From Calothrix sp. NIES-4101 (GTDB lineage: Bacteria; Cyanobacteriota; Cyanobacteriia; Cyanobacteriales; Nostocaceae): DNA of 64,000 nt. How positions within the stretch are numbered: the first letter of the stretch is position 1; each line of letters opens with the position of its first letter. Below the pieces are notes generated by a model. The model worked only from the letters and a program-made list of their open reading frames with translations. It was not told the origin of the DNA and made no database searches. A program made the position numbers and the translations under genes. Positions 48,842-58,656 of this stretch are shown here, one piece after another. The DNA is taken from assembly GCA_004296455.1 (NCBI GenBank), contig AP018280.1, positions 5,506,794-5,570,793 on the forward strand, given 5' to 3'.

Positions 48842-49618
48842 ATGAACAACTATATTCCTATTTTAATGTATCATGGCATCAAAACAGACCTCCAATCAGT
48901 TCCCCAAGGTCGTGAAATTGGAGCGGACATTTATGATGTAACATTGAATAATTTTGTATCTCAAATGAATTGGCTCGCCCAACACCAATATCATGCGATC
49001 GCTATTGAAGAAATTGATAAATTGAGTTATCAAAAGCAGGTAATTCTGACATTTGATGATGGAGAAATGAATAACTTCATCCATGCATTACCTGTGTTGC
49101 AGCAATTAAAGTTTCAGGCATATTTTTTCGTGATTGTAGACAGAATTGGTAAACCCGGTTATATGGGGTGGGATGAACTGAATCAGATGCAAGAAGCTAG
49201 CATGATCATTGGTTCTCATAGTATGACTCATCCTATTCTTACTGACTTAACAGATGTTCAAGTGGAGGATGAGCTTTACAATTCTCTCAAAATTCTTGTA
49301 AATCATCTGGGAGATGGGGTTAACACATTGTCGATCCCACGGGGTTTTTGTAATGATAAAGTGATGCAAATTGCCTATGCATCTGGTTATCGTCACGTCT
49401 TTATTTCTGAGCGTCCAGAAAATTTAGAATCTGATTGTTGGGACAGAATTGCTGTGAAAGCATCTTGGAATCATCAGCGATTTGAGAAAGCAATCTATGG
49501 AATCAAGCCTATTAACGAGCAAATATCAGATCGAGTTAAAAAGACTATCAAAAAATCCTTAAACGGAGAAACTTACAACCGTTTGCGTAATACTCTCATC
49601 AGCATATCTAGTAAATAA
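48842..49618 (+). CDS. NodB-type polysaccharide deacetylase
   Basis: The 258-residue protein has the NodB fold: TFDDG with Asp72-Asp73, zinc ligands His126 and His130 (GSHSMTH), and IPRGFCNDKVMQIAYASGY for motif 3. It removes N- or O-acetyl groups from a polysaccharide or its lipid-linked precursor. No signal peptide is visible, so it may act in the cytoplasm on intermediates. Its neighbours are glycosyltransferases on both sides. Confidence 0.92.
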   Translation: MNNYIPILMYHGIKTDLQSVPQGREIGADIYDVTLNNFVSQMNWLAQHQYHAIAIEEIDKLSYQKQVILTFDDGEMNNFIHALPVLQQLKFQAYFFVIVDRIGKPGYMGWDELNQMQEASMIIGSHSMTHPILTDLTDVQVEDELYNSLKILVNHLGDGVNTLSIPRGFCNDKVMQIAYASGYRHVFISERPENLESDCWDRIAVKASWNHQRFEKAIYGIKPINEQISDRVKKTIKKSLNGETYNRLRNTLISISSK

Positions 49619-49632
49619 AACTCAAAAGAATA

Positions 49633-50802
49633 ATGCAATTGTTATTTTGGATATCAGCTTTCTTAATTCTTTACTGCTATTTCGGTTATCCAGTTTTAAT
49701 TTACTTGCTTGCACGCTTCTTCCCAAAAAAAATTGATAAATTACCGATTGAACCAACAATTTCAATTATTATCTCTGCTTATAACGAAGAAGACTGTATC
49801 GCAGATAAAATTCAAAATCTATTGTCCTTAGATTATCCTAGTTCCAAAATGGAAATCATTATTGGTTCTGATGGCTCAACAGATAGAACAAATGAAATTG
49901 TTCAAAAGTTTTCAGTCCCAATTTTGGCTTTTTATGACTACTCGCAGCGCCGAGGTAAAATGGCGACAATTAATGACTTAGTAAAACAAGCTAAACATGA
50001 AATTATTGTTTTCACCGATGCACGTCAAAGTTTTGACAAAAATGCCATACGCCAACTGGTAGCTAATTTTCACGATCCATATACAGGTTGTGTGAGTGGT
50101 GAATTGCATTTCAAACCATTGACAGTAGTAGGGGGAACTGGGAAAGGAATCAGTTTATATTGGAAATATGAGAAATTCCTACGGGCTTGTGAAAGTAAAT
50201 TCCAGTCAATGCTAGGTGCTACTGGGGCTATTTATGCAATTCGTCGTCATTTATTCACGCCAATTCCCCAGAATGTGATTCTCGATGATATGTTTGTTCC
50301 CTTAAAAATTATTCAAAAGGGATATCGTGCAGTTTTTGATGCCGATGCCAAAGCATATGATACTGTCGCTGATAATCCTCAAGAAGAATATCGACGTAAA
50401 GTACGTACTCTTTATGGGAATTATCAGATTTTTTGGCTTTTGAGCAAACTTTTTAACCCCTTTAGTAGCCGCATTGCTTTGCAATTATTTTCCCACAAGT
50501 TATTGCGAGTTATTGCGCCTTTTCTATTAATTGCAATGCTTATCATCAATTTGTATTTGGTGAATATATCATTATTATATTCAATTACCATTGTTAGCCA
50601 GGTCATCTTTTATACTTTAGCGATGGTCGGGATGATCACAAAACAGACTAAATATGGTTTTTTGAAAATAGTCTCCAAATTGTGCTATGTTCCGTACGTT
50701 TTTTGTCTGCTGAATTTCTCTGCATTAGTTGGCTTTCTCCGGTTTATAAAAAGTGAACAAAATGTAACTTGGGAAAAAGCTAGGGAACAGAGTTCGATTT
50801 GA
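49633..50802 (+). CDS. Glycosyltransferase family 2, membrane-bound
   Basis: The 389-residue protein has an N-terminal helix (3-22), a GT-A domain with TISIIISAYNEEDCI, SDGSTDRT and VFTDARQSF, then DDMFVPLKI for the acceptor Asp, and C-terminal helices (about 290-370). QEEYRRKVRT stands for the processive Q-x-x-R-x motif. It resembles hyaluronan/cellulose-type processive transferases. It begins 14 bases after the deacetylase stop. Confidence 0.92.
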   Translation: MQLLFWISAFLILYCYFGYPVLIYLLARFFPKKIDKLPIEPTISIIISAYNEEDCIADKIQNLLSLDYPSSKMEIIIGSDGSTDRTNEIVQKFSVPILAFYDYSQRRGKMATINDLVKQAKHEIIVFTDARQSFDKNAIRQLVANFHDPYTGCVSGELHFKPLTVVGGTGKGISLYWKYEKFLRACESKFQSMLGATGAIYAIRRHLFTPIPQNVILDDMFVPLKIIQKGYRAVFDADAKAYDTVADNPQEEYRRKVRTLYGNYQIFWLLSKLFNPFSSRIALQLFSHKLLRVIAPFLLIAMLIINLYLVNISLLYSITIVSQVIFYTLAMVGMITKQTKYGFLKIVSKLCYVPYVFCLLNFSALVGFLRFIKSEQNVTWEKAREQSSI

Positions 50803-50978
50803 TATCTCTAAAATTTATTGAGGTTGTTGTTAATCAGTGTAGAGACTTACTTCAAGTCGCATTTCATAAATATTTTGAGTTCAGCTCTACTTCTTTCAGT
50901 TAAGTGGGAAGAGATACATTAGCTGATATTTATATTTGAAAAATATCAGTTTTATTTTATTTATTTTTGTAGCACTAT

Positions 50979-52616
50979 ATGGTGAAATCGAAAATTTTTT
51001 ATTTATATTTTCTGATCACATTTACTATTTTAGTATTATCCTTATATTTATATCCATCTATAAGTAAATCGTCGTTTATTTCCTCATTACCCTTGATAGT
51101 CTGGACTAATTCCGCGATGGAGCGAATTGGAATTAGCGATCGCCCAGGGAACTCAAGTAATATTAAACTGTATGCTGCCCGTGGAGAATATGAACCATTT
51201 CAAATTGGTATTCAAGCACATCGCAGTAGTGTTAATAATGTTAATGTGAGGGTTTCTGATTTGAAAGGTGCAAATAATCAGATTATTTCCCGTCGTCATG
51301 TCACCCTTTATAAAGAACATTATGTTTATGTCACAAATCCTAGTCCCGATCGCCAAGGAAGCAATAAATCTTTAGGTACAGGCTGGTATGCTGATGGGTT
51401 GATTCCCTTTGGGGATAATTTAACCGGAAAATACCCAACGACTGGAAAGTTTGCTGCTGTTCCATTTAGCTTAGAGGCTGGTAAAAATCAGCCAATTTGG
51501 GTTGATATTTATGTGCCGCGTGATACTCTTCCAGGAGATTATAAGGGCACATTTACGGTGACTAGCGATCGCGGAACCAACAGTGGTGAGATTAGTTTGA
51601 GAGTATGGGACTTTGAACTACCTTTAAAGCCATCACTCAATTCCGCTTTTTTGTTTTGGGGAAATCAAACTCAACAAGCATCACAGGAAATTCTCAAACA
51701 TAAGCTCAATCCCCAATTTAATTCTCGTCCTTTGCCAGAATTAGAGAGAGAATTAATTGATCGATGGGGTTTAAAGTCAGTAAATTTAGGTTTTTGGAGT
51801 GGGGCTGAACTTAAAAATTGTCGGATGTCCCCACCCCCATCTGTAGCTGAGATTAAAGCCGAAGCGGCACGCCATCAACCAGATTTATTTAAGTATGTTT
51901 ATTCAGCAGATGAAATTGGTAATTGTAAAAATCTCTATGAACCAATGAAGCAATGGGGACGCGCTATTCATCAAGCGGGATATGCAAACTTGGTTGTCAT
52001 GCCTCCTACCCCTGAATTATATGATGATGGTTCGGGAACGGGTCGTTCAGCCGTTGATGTCTGGGTTGTTTTGCCAATTGATTATGAAAAATCTACCCAG
52101 AGAATACAGCAAGTGTTGCGAAAGGGCGATCAGGTATGGTCATATAATGGTCTGGTACAAGATGGTTATTCCCCCAAATGGCAGATTGATTTTGCACCCA
52201 TTAATTTCAGAATTCAACCTGGTTTCATTAGTCACAGTTTGGGACTGACAGGGTTACTATATTGGCGCATGGATTTGTGGACTAGTAATCCCTGGCGTGA
52301 TGTGCGGACTTTTTTTGATAAATTTGATAATAATCGTCCTTACCCTGGTGATGGGATGTTAGTCTATCCCGGAGAACAAGTTGGGGTGAAAGGTATTGTT
52401 CCGTCTATGAGGCTGAAATGGCTGCGGGAGGGAGTTGAAGATTATGAATATGTGGAGATTCTCAAGGGTTTAGGTCAAGAGAAATCCGCATTACTAATGA
52501 GTCAATCCGTTGGGCGTGATTGGCGTAATTGGACACAAAAACCCCAAGTGTTGATGTCTATACGAAATCGATTAGGTAAAGAAATAAAGAGAATAAAAAC
52601 TACAACAAAAAACTGA
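50979..52616 (+). CDS. DUF4091 (GH123-like) anchored glycoside hydrolase
   Basis: The 545-residue protein has an N-terminal membrane anchor or signal (5-25), a beta-sandwich domain (about 40-210), and a barrel-like domain with the DUF4091 tail (LLYWRMDLWTSNPWRDV, LRWLREG-like RLKWLREGVEDYEYVEIL). The DUF4091/GH123 group includes beta-N-acetylgalactosaminidases. In this locus it may trim or remodel the exported polysaccharide outside the membrane. Catalytic residues are not certain; YSADEIGNC is a candidate acidic pair. Confidence 0.82.
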   Translation: MVKSKIFYLYFLITFTILVLSLYLYPSISKSSFISSLPLIVWTNSAMERIGISDRPGNSSNIKLYAARGEYEPFQIGIQAHRSSVNNVNVRVSDLKGANNQIISRRHVTLYKEHYVYVTNPSPDRQGSNKSLGTGWYADGLIPFGDNLTGKYPTTGKFAAVPFSLEAGKNQPIWVDIYVPRDTLPGDYKGTFTVTSDRGTNSGEISLRVWDFELPLKPSLNSAFLFWGNQTQQASQEILKHKLNPQFNSRPLPELERELIDRWGLKSVNLGFWSGAELKNCRMSPPPSVAEIKAEAARHQPDLFKYVYSADEIGNCKNLYEPMKQWGRAIHQAGYANLVVMPPTPELYDDGSGTGRSAVDVWVVLPIDYEKSTQRIQQVLRKGDQVWSYNGLVQDGYSPKWQIDFAPINFRIQPGFISHSLGLTGLLYWRMDLWTSNPWRDVRTFFDKFDNNRPYPGDGMLVYPGEQVGVKGIVPSMRLKWLREGVEDYEYVEILKGLGQEKSALLMSQSVGRDWRNWTQKPQVLMSIRNRLGKEIKRIKTTTKN

Positions 52617-52691
52617 CGAAATCTTCCCAGTTATAAAGATGGCTAGTTTAAACTGAAGTTCTCCCAAGAAAAATACAAGGAAATTAAAAAG

Positions 52692-54902
52692 ATGGAAAAT
52701 CAAGAATCATTTACATTGGATAAGTATTGGCATATTATTCAACGACGTTGGATACCAGCATTGAGTGTATTTTTGCCAATTTTTTTAATCTCACTAGTTG
52801 TTTCTTCGATGAAAAAGCCCTCCTATCAAGCAGAGGGAAAATTACAGTTTCAGCGCACAAATACAATTTCAACATTAACTGGTGTAGGTACGGAAGTTGC
52901 TAAGTTAGAGCCTCTTGTTCAAGACCAAAAAACAAATCCTTTAAATACCGAAGCAGAAGTTATACGTTCATTTCCAATTATCAGAAAAACTATTGATCGG
53001 CTAAATTTAAAAGATAATAAAGGCGAACCAATAAAAACTCGCGATTTCCTGAAAAGACTGAGTGTTAAAGATATTAGAGGAACTGATGTTTTACAAGTTT
53101 CTTATAATGATATTAATCCAAAAGTATCTGCTGATGTTGTCAACACGCTGATGACAGCGTATTTAGAGCATAATATTGCTTATAATCGCAGTGCTATTGG
53201 TTCTGCACGTAAATTCCTAGAAAAACAAGTACCAAGCGCAGAGTTAGTTGTTCGTAAAGCTGAAGCTGAATTACGTGATTTTAAGGAAAAAAATAAAATT
53301 GTATCTTTGCAAGAGGAAGCGACGAAGTCAGTGGAAATGCTAACTCAATTGCAAACACAAATAGGTGATACTAAATCAAAAATTTCTGATGTCAAGAGCC
53401 AGTCGAAATCGATTCGTAATCGCTTAGGAATGTCATCAGCACAAGCTGTAACGGTAACCTCACTGAGTCAATCTGATGACATTAAAGAACTTACTAAGCA
53501 AATTCAGCAGCTAGATTCAGAATTGGTGTCGAAACGTGAAATTTTTCGAGATTCACATCCAGAAATTATTAAATTAGAAAATAAAATTAATGGATTAAAA
53601 AATCTACTCAAAAATAAAGTGGCACAGGTTGCTAGTGGTCGAAAACTGAAAGCTAATACTAACTTACAAATTGGCGAACTTAAACAACAGCTTTCAGGAG
53701 ATATTGTTAGATTAGAATCCCAAAGTTTAGGATTAGCAAGTCAATTAGCCACACTATCGGATTTAGAGACAAAATACCGACAAAGACTAGATAATTTACC
53801 TAGGTTAGAACAACGACAACGCGAGCTAGAACGTAAAGTTCAGGCTGCTCAATCAACTTATTCTTTGTTGTTGCAAAAACTCCAAGAAAGTCGCATTGCC
53901 GAGAATCAAAATTTGGGTAATGCCCAAATTATCAGCAAAGCCGAAATTCCTGATGTGCCACTTTCATCTCCCGCCATCAATTACCTGAGTGCTGGCTTAT
54001 TGGGGTCATTGGCAGCGATCGCAACTATATACTTATTAGAAACTCGCGATAAGTATATTAAGAGTATCGATGAAGCCAAGGAAGTCATGGGATTCACCTT
54101 ACTAGGTGTAATTCCTTCATTTAGCAAACCCAAATCGTCGTTTTTCCAGGGTAACGAGGAGATGGAACCATCTATTCCGAGACTTGTCGTTCGGGATATG
54201 CCCCGATCGCCTGCAAGTGAAGCTTATCGAATGCTGCGGGCAAACCTTAAATATGTCAGTGCCGATAAAGAACTTAAAGTTATTGTTGTCACAAGTTCAG
54301 TTCCTCAAGAAGGAAAATCAACCGTTGCTGCAAACTTAGCAATGGCGATCGCTCAAATGGAACGTCGTGTTTTACTAGTAGATGGTGATTTACATCATCC
54401 CGTTCAACATCAAATCTGGGATTTAGCAAATAACGAAGGCTTGAGTAATGTCATTGTCGGGCAATCGGATATGCGATCGGCTATTACCCAAGTTATGGAT
54501 CATTTATACGTTCTCCCCTCTGGGCTAGTTCCCCCTAGTCCCGGCTCTCTACTCGATTCCAGACGTATGGGGACATTAATTGACTCATTTAGAGATATTT
54601 TCGATGTTATAATTCTCGACACTCCATCTCTCAGTGTCGGGGCTGACGCAGCTAGTCTTGGGCAAATGGCAGATGGTCTTTTATTTGTAGTTCGTCCGGG
54701 TGTTGCTGATGTTATTAACGCTGGATTTGCGAAAGAACTATTAGAAAAATCCGGTCAAAATGTTTTAGGACAAGTTGTGAATGGCATTATTCCCAAAAAT
54801 GAACCCTACAGCAACTACTATTTTAATAATGAAGAGTATTATTCTCAAAATAGTGTCGATAAAGTAATAATTGAGGATTTAGATTTGGGAGTGAAGAGGT
54901 AG
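52692..54902 (+). CDS. Wzc-type polysaccharide tyrosine autokinase
   Basis: The 736-residue protein joins a chain-length (Wzz) domain to a BY-kinase. Helices lie near residues 20-38 and 432-448, with a coiled-coil periplasmic region (about 190-420). Walker A is VPQEGKST (Lys542), Walker A' LLVDGDLHHP, and Walker B VIILDTPS. A Tyr cluster at the C-terminus (Tyr706, 709, 710, 716, 717) is the autophosphorylation site. It controls polymer length and export. It closes the locus. Confidence 0.95.
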   Translation: MENQESFTLDKYWHIIQRRWIPALSVFLPIFLISLVVSSMKKPSYQAEGKLQFQRTNTISTLTGVGTEVAKLEPLVQDQKTNPLNTEAEVIRSFPIIRKTIDRLNLKDNKGEPIKTRDFLKRLSVKDIRGTDVLQVSYNDINPKVSADVVNTLMTAYLEHNIAYNRSAIGSARKFLEKQVPSAELVVRKAEAELRDFKEKNKIVSLQEEATKSVEMLTQLQTQIGDTKSKISDVKSQSKSIRNRLGMSSAQAVTVTSLSQSDDIKELTKQIQQLDSELVSKREIFRDSHPEIIKLENKINGLKNLLKNKVAQVASGRKLKANTNLQIGELKQQLSGDIVRLESQSLGLASQLATLSDLETKYRQRLDNLPRLEQRQRELERKVQAAQSTYSLLLQKLQESRIAENQNLGNAQIISKAEIPDVPLSSPAINYLSAGLLGSLAAIATIYLLETRDKYIKSIDEAKEVMGFTLLGVIPSFSKPKSSFFQGNEEMEPSIPRLVVRDMPRSPASEAYRMLRANLKYVSADKELKVIVVTSSVPQEGKSTVAANLAMAIAQMERRVLLVDGDLHHPVQHQIWDLANNEGLSNVIVGQSDMRSAITQVMDHLYVLPSGLVPPSPGSLLDSRRMGTLIDSFRDIFDVIILDTPSLSVGADAASLGQMADGLLFVVRPGVADVINAGFAKELLEKSGQNVLGQVVNGIIPKNEPYSNYYFNNEEYYSQNSVDKVIIEDLDLGVKR

Positions 54903-55112
54903 ACAGTAGAAGTTTTGTAGAGGAGATAGACATAGAAACTGCCAGAAACAGGAAGTAAAGAGTCTACTCCTTTTAATTTGATTTGGATGTGCGATCGCTT
55001 TGGTGATTTTCTCTAGTATTATAGTCCCAAAAGCCTGATCTCAAAACTACTACCTTAGAGTTTTTTAAACTACACCACCACATTTGAAAACATCCTCCTA
55101 GAGGAATAAAAT

Positions 55113-56492
55113 TTACCAACGTAATAATTTTTTCAATAAACTCAGCTTTCCTGCATAGGGAGCATATAATATGCTTGCATCCAAGAAAAATTTTCTGTTA
55201 ACTACAGATTTATAATGGGAAAAAGTATCAAAACTAGCTTTTCCGTGATAGCTACCAATACCACTATCACCTACACCACCAAAAGCTAAAGTTGATGTGA
55301 ACCATTGTTTCAGAACATCGTTAATGCACACGCCTCCAGAGGAGGTTTCAGACAATATTTTTTGCTGAAATTTCTTATTGTTCGAGAATATATATAAGGC
55401 TAATGGTTTAGGGAGCAAATTAATTTTATCTATCACCTCATTAATATCTATGTATTCAACTATAGATAGAATCGGAGCAAAAATTTCATCCTGCATAATT
55501 GTATCTTCCCAAGTAACGTTATCAATTACTGTTGGGGATATGTAGAGTTCATCAGCATTTATTTCACCGCCAATGCGAATATCACCTTGTAATAAATTAG
55601 CAGCTCTCGAAAATTGTCTTTGATTAATTATCCGAGCATAATCTGGGCTATTTTTGGGGTTGTCTCCATAAAATTCTTGAATACATTTTTCGATATTTTT
55701 TAAGAATTCTTCTTTAATATCTTTGTTAATTAAAATATAATCTGGAGCAATACAACTTTGTCCCGCATTATAAAATTTCCCCCAAGCAATTCGACGTGCT
55801 GTAACTTCTAAATTAATCTCTTTATCGACAATACAAGGACTTTTCCCGCCTAATTCTAAAGTCACAGGTGTTAAGTTTTTTGCGGCTGCTGCCATGATAA
55901 TTTTACCTGTAGCTGTACTACCTGTAAAAAAGATATGATCAAATTTCTCTTGGAGTAATTGTTTGCTAATTTCAACATCTCCTTCAACTACTGATATATA
56001 TTCTTGAGGAAAGTTTTTAGAAATGATTTCTGTGATTAAATGAGAGGTATGTGGAGCAAATTCAGACGGTTTGATTACTGCACAATTCCCAGATGCGATC
56101 GCACCAATTAATGGTGTTAAGATTAGTTGGAAAGGATAATTCCAAGGCCCAATAATTAAAGCAACTCCTAGAGGCTCGGGAATTATTTGTGCGGATGCAG
56201 GTAAGAGAATAAAAGGAATTGATGCTTTCTTAGCTTTTACCCAATTTTTAATATTTTTTATTGCATAATTAATTTCCTTAATTACAAAGGAGAATTCTGA
56301 AGCATAAGCTTCAAATTCCGGTTTGTTTAAATCAGCTTTTAATGCTTCAATAATTGCACTTTCATGCTCAATTACAACTTGTTTGAGAGTTTGAAGTTGG
56401 GCAATACGGTAATCAATATTTTTAGTTGTTCCTGTACGGAAATATTGACGCTGCTTACTAGGTAGGTCGCTAATGAATATTTGAGATAGCAT
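55113..56492 (-). CDS. Aldehyde dehydrogenase (ALDH3-like)
   Basis: The 459-residue enzyme oxidises aldehydes with NAD(P). The catalytic Glu is in ELGGKSP and the Cys in NAGQSCIAPDY. The NAD loop FTGSTATGK is normal. Size and a hydrophobic C-terminus resemble fatty aldehyde dehydrogenases, which in cyanobacteria make fatty acids from alkanal. That substrate is inference. It is convergent with the Wzc-type gene, 210 bases away, with no clear terminator seen. Confidence 0.93.
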   Translation of the reverse strand: MLSQIFISDLPSKQRQYFRTGTTKNIDYRIAQLQTLKQVVIEHESAIIEALKADLNKPEFEAYASEFSFVIKEINYAIKNIKNWVKAKKASIPFILLPASAQIIPEPLGVALIIGPWNYPFQLILTPLIGAIASGNCAVIKPSEFAPHTSHLITEIISKNFPQEYISVVEGDVEISKQLLQEKFDHIFFTGSTATGKIIMAAAAKNLTPVTLELGGKSPCIVDKEINLEVTARRIAWGKFYNAGQSCIAPDYILINKDIKEEFLKNIEKCIQEFYGDNPKNSPDYARIINQRQFSRAANLLQGDIRIGGEINADELYISPTVIDNVTWEDTIMQDEIFAPILSIVEYIDINEVIDKINLLPKPLALYIFSNNKKFQQKILSETSSGGVCINDVLKQWFTSTLAFGGVGDSGIGSYHGKASFDTFSHYKSVVNRKFFLDASILYAPYAGKLSLLKKLLRW

Positions 56493-56876
56493 GGTATTAC
56501 TACATATTCTACAATTTTGATTATATTGAAATAATATGACAATAGGGAATCAAAATTTGGCATCAATGAATAAGAAAATTATTGAGACTGATATCATATT
56601 CAGTTAATCACTTACAATTAAAATTTCTCCACGTCCCCGCGTCTTTAAGTCTCCGTGTCAGTCTTAATAATAAGCATTCAACCGGACATGTTATGACTTG
56701 GAAAGGCAGAGACGCAGCAAAAACATGATGATTTGTATGCCAATTCCAAAATCATCCCGCAATTATACAATGCCCGAAACTTAGATTAAAAAGTTAAATT
56801 TGAGAACTTAAAATTCAAAAGCTAAATTTCAAAAATTTGGAAATGAAAATTTTACACTCATAATTCCAGCAATTAA
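56493..56876. other. Intergenic region upstream of aldehyde dehydrogenase
   Basis: These 384 bases hold no gene. The part at 56785-56865 is AT-rich with repeated AAATTTNA-like words. No promoter is certain. Confidence 0.35.
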
Positions 56877-57977
56877 TTATTGCTTAACTGGTAAATCAAT
56901 TATAAATTTACTCCCTTTACCAAACTCAGATTGCACTTGAATTTTACCCTGATGTGCTTCAACAATACGACGGGAAAGATATAACCCTAAACCACTTCCC
57001 TGACGCTTATGACTCCCTTGACGAAATCTTTCAAATAAATCAGCTTGTTCTTCGAGAGAAATACCCATGCCCGTATCTTCAATCTCTATCCTCACAAATT
57101 CATCGCTATTTTTTGTAGGAGTTATGTGAATAGTTACTGTACCTTTATCGGTAAATTTGATCGCATTACCAATTAAATTAGTAAATAGACGGTGAAGTTC
57201 CAAGCGATCGCAGTTTACCATACATGAATTTTTTTCCCCATGCAATTCTGAATGTATCGCTAGTCCTTTTGCCTGTGCTAAAGGAGTCAACTCTCCGGCG
57301 ACTTCTTGCAATAGTTGGTAGAGATTCACAGGTTGAAAAGCTAAAGTTTTGCGTCCAGCTTCAAAACGGTAAACTTCTAATAGAGTATTTACCATTGCCA
57401 GCAGGTTTGTATTACTCCGCCCCATAATAGTAATAATCTCACTCATTTGCGGCGAAAGTTCCCCTAAAGCACCTTGTTGTAATAGTTCCAGCATCCTTTC
57501 TGCTGCGACTAATGGTGTGCGTAAGTCATGGGTAAGACGGGAGACAAAATCTTCACGCTGCTTGGCAATTTCATCGCGTTCATCAATACTATGCTTTAGA
57601 CGTAGTAGAGAACGTACTCTTGCCATCAATTCATCAACTGTAACGGGCTTACGAATAAAGTCATCAGCACCCAAATCTAATCCCTGGGCAACATTAGGAG
57701 AATCGTGAGCAGTTATGAGCAGAATCGGCATAAACCGCAACTCCTTATTTTCACGCACACGACGAGTAACTTCATAACCATCCATCCCCGGCATCATCAA
57801 ATCTAGCAAGACTAAATCAAAGCTAGATTCTGCAATTTTTGCTAAAGCTGTAGCACCATTTTCTGCGGTGCTAACTAGATAACCTTCTTCCTCTAGAATC
57901 GTTCTAATGAGAAAGACATTATCTGGAGAATCATCGACAACAAGTATTTTATCTGAGTGAGATGTCAGGGAATTCAT
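56877..57977 (-). CDS. Response regulator/histidine kinase hybrid
   Basis: The 366-residue soluble protein has an N-terminal receiver (11-125) with phospho-acceptor Asp59 (LLDLMMPGMDGYE) and Lys110. A HisKA domain has His150 (SRLTHDLRTPL) and an ATPase domain has LIGNAIKFTDKG, DTGMGISLEE and GSGLGLYLSRR. All motifs look intact. With no membrane helices, it should receive its signal from another kinase. It is divergent from the Trypco1/trypsin-TIR gene set and shares the 186-base spacer. Confidence 0.93.
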   Translation of the reverse strand: MNSLTSHSDKILVVDDSPDNVFLIRTILEEEGYLVSTAENGATALAKIAESSFDLVLLDLMMPGMDGYEVTRRVRENKELRFMPILLITAHDSPNVAQGLDLGADDFIRKPVTVDELMARVRSLLRLKHSIDERDEIAKQREDFVSRLTHDLRTPLVAAERMLELLQQGALGELSPQMSEIITIMGRSNTNLLAMVNTLLEVYRFEAGRKTLAFQPVNLYQLLQEVAGELTPLAQAKGLAIHSELHGEKNSCMVNCDRLELHRLFTNLIGNAIKFTDKGTVTIHITPTKNSDEFVRIEIEDTGMGISLEEQADLFERFRQGSHKRQGSGLGLYLSRRIVEAHQGKIQVQSEFGKGSKFIIDLPVKQ

Positions 57978-58163
57978 TTAGTTAGGATGTATAGGTTTAA
58001 ATCAAATTAATATAAATAAGTTTTATTTATATCACTATTTTGGTACAGTTTTGCAAATTACCCTCCTGCTACAGAGTGATTCTTTGCTTGGATACATGAA
58101 TCTTGTTACTGTATATACGATATAACTGGCATTTGATAAAAATAATCACTGACAAATTAAATC

Positions 58164-58547
58164 ATGGCGCGTAAACTAATCGAACTTGATACAGGAGATG
58201 GCAAAACTATTTTAGTTGCTGTGGAAGTACCTGACATGCCAATTGGGCGTGTATCTTCTCCTGGTGATATACCTATAGAAAAAGTTGATAGTAGTTTTGG
58301 TGCTGTTAAGGATTTGATTATACGTGGTTGCCGTCCAATTACTCAGGCTTTTCAAGCTTTGCAGAAGGAATCTCAACCAGCATTTGCGGAAGTTGAGTTT
58401 GGGGTGAATTTTACTGCTAAGGGTTCGGTTTATGTGGTGGAATCCACCGGGCAGGCTTCGCTAAAGGTGAAAATTACTTGGAATTTGGCTCCCCAGAATA
58501 ACAGTTTATCGGTTCCGCAGGTTTCACAGGGAGAAGAACAAAGTTAA
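58164..58547 (+). CDS. Trypco1 domain protein
   Basis: The 127-residue protein matches the trypsin-co-occurring domain 1 (Trypco1, also CU044_2847 family): KLIELDTGDGKTILVAVEV at the start, then GAVKDLIIRGCRPITQAFQAL and EVEFGVNFTAKGSVYVVESTGQASLKVKITW. Members are found beside trypsin-like proteases in biological conflict gene clusters. They may regulate, recruit or be cut by the protease. The trypsin-TIR-AAA gene begins 109 bases downstream, so the two probably act together. Confidence 0.9.
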   Translation: MARKLIELDTGDGKTILVAVEVPDMPIGRVSSPGDIPIEKVDSSFGAVKDLIIRGCRPITQAFQALQKESQPAFAEVEFGVNFTAKGSVYVVESTGQASLKVKITWNLAPQNNSLSVPQVSQGEEQS

Positions 58548-58620
58548 GGGAATCTTTTGCGTAAAGATGCAGAGAAGTAAAGATATCAAAGAATTTTCTT
58601 GGGAGAGTCTTTATTTTTGC

Positions 58621-58655
58621 AAAATCTAAAATCCAAAATCCAAAATCTAAAATCA
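58621..58655. repeat. Tandem heptamer repeat abutting the next start codon
   Basis: Five 7-base units AAAATCT, AAAATCC, AAAATCC, AAAATCT and AAAATCA end one base before the ATG at 58657. They are of the cyanobacterial STRR type and occupy the position of a ribosome binding site. No Shine-Dalgarno motif is seen. Confidence 0.9.
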
Positions 58656-58656
58656 A

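Noticed and set aside
58474-58656. 60-codon minus-strand frame beginning MILDFGFWILDF
   Set aside because: It is the translation of the AAAATCC heptamer array read backwards, a common false gene in these genomes.
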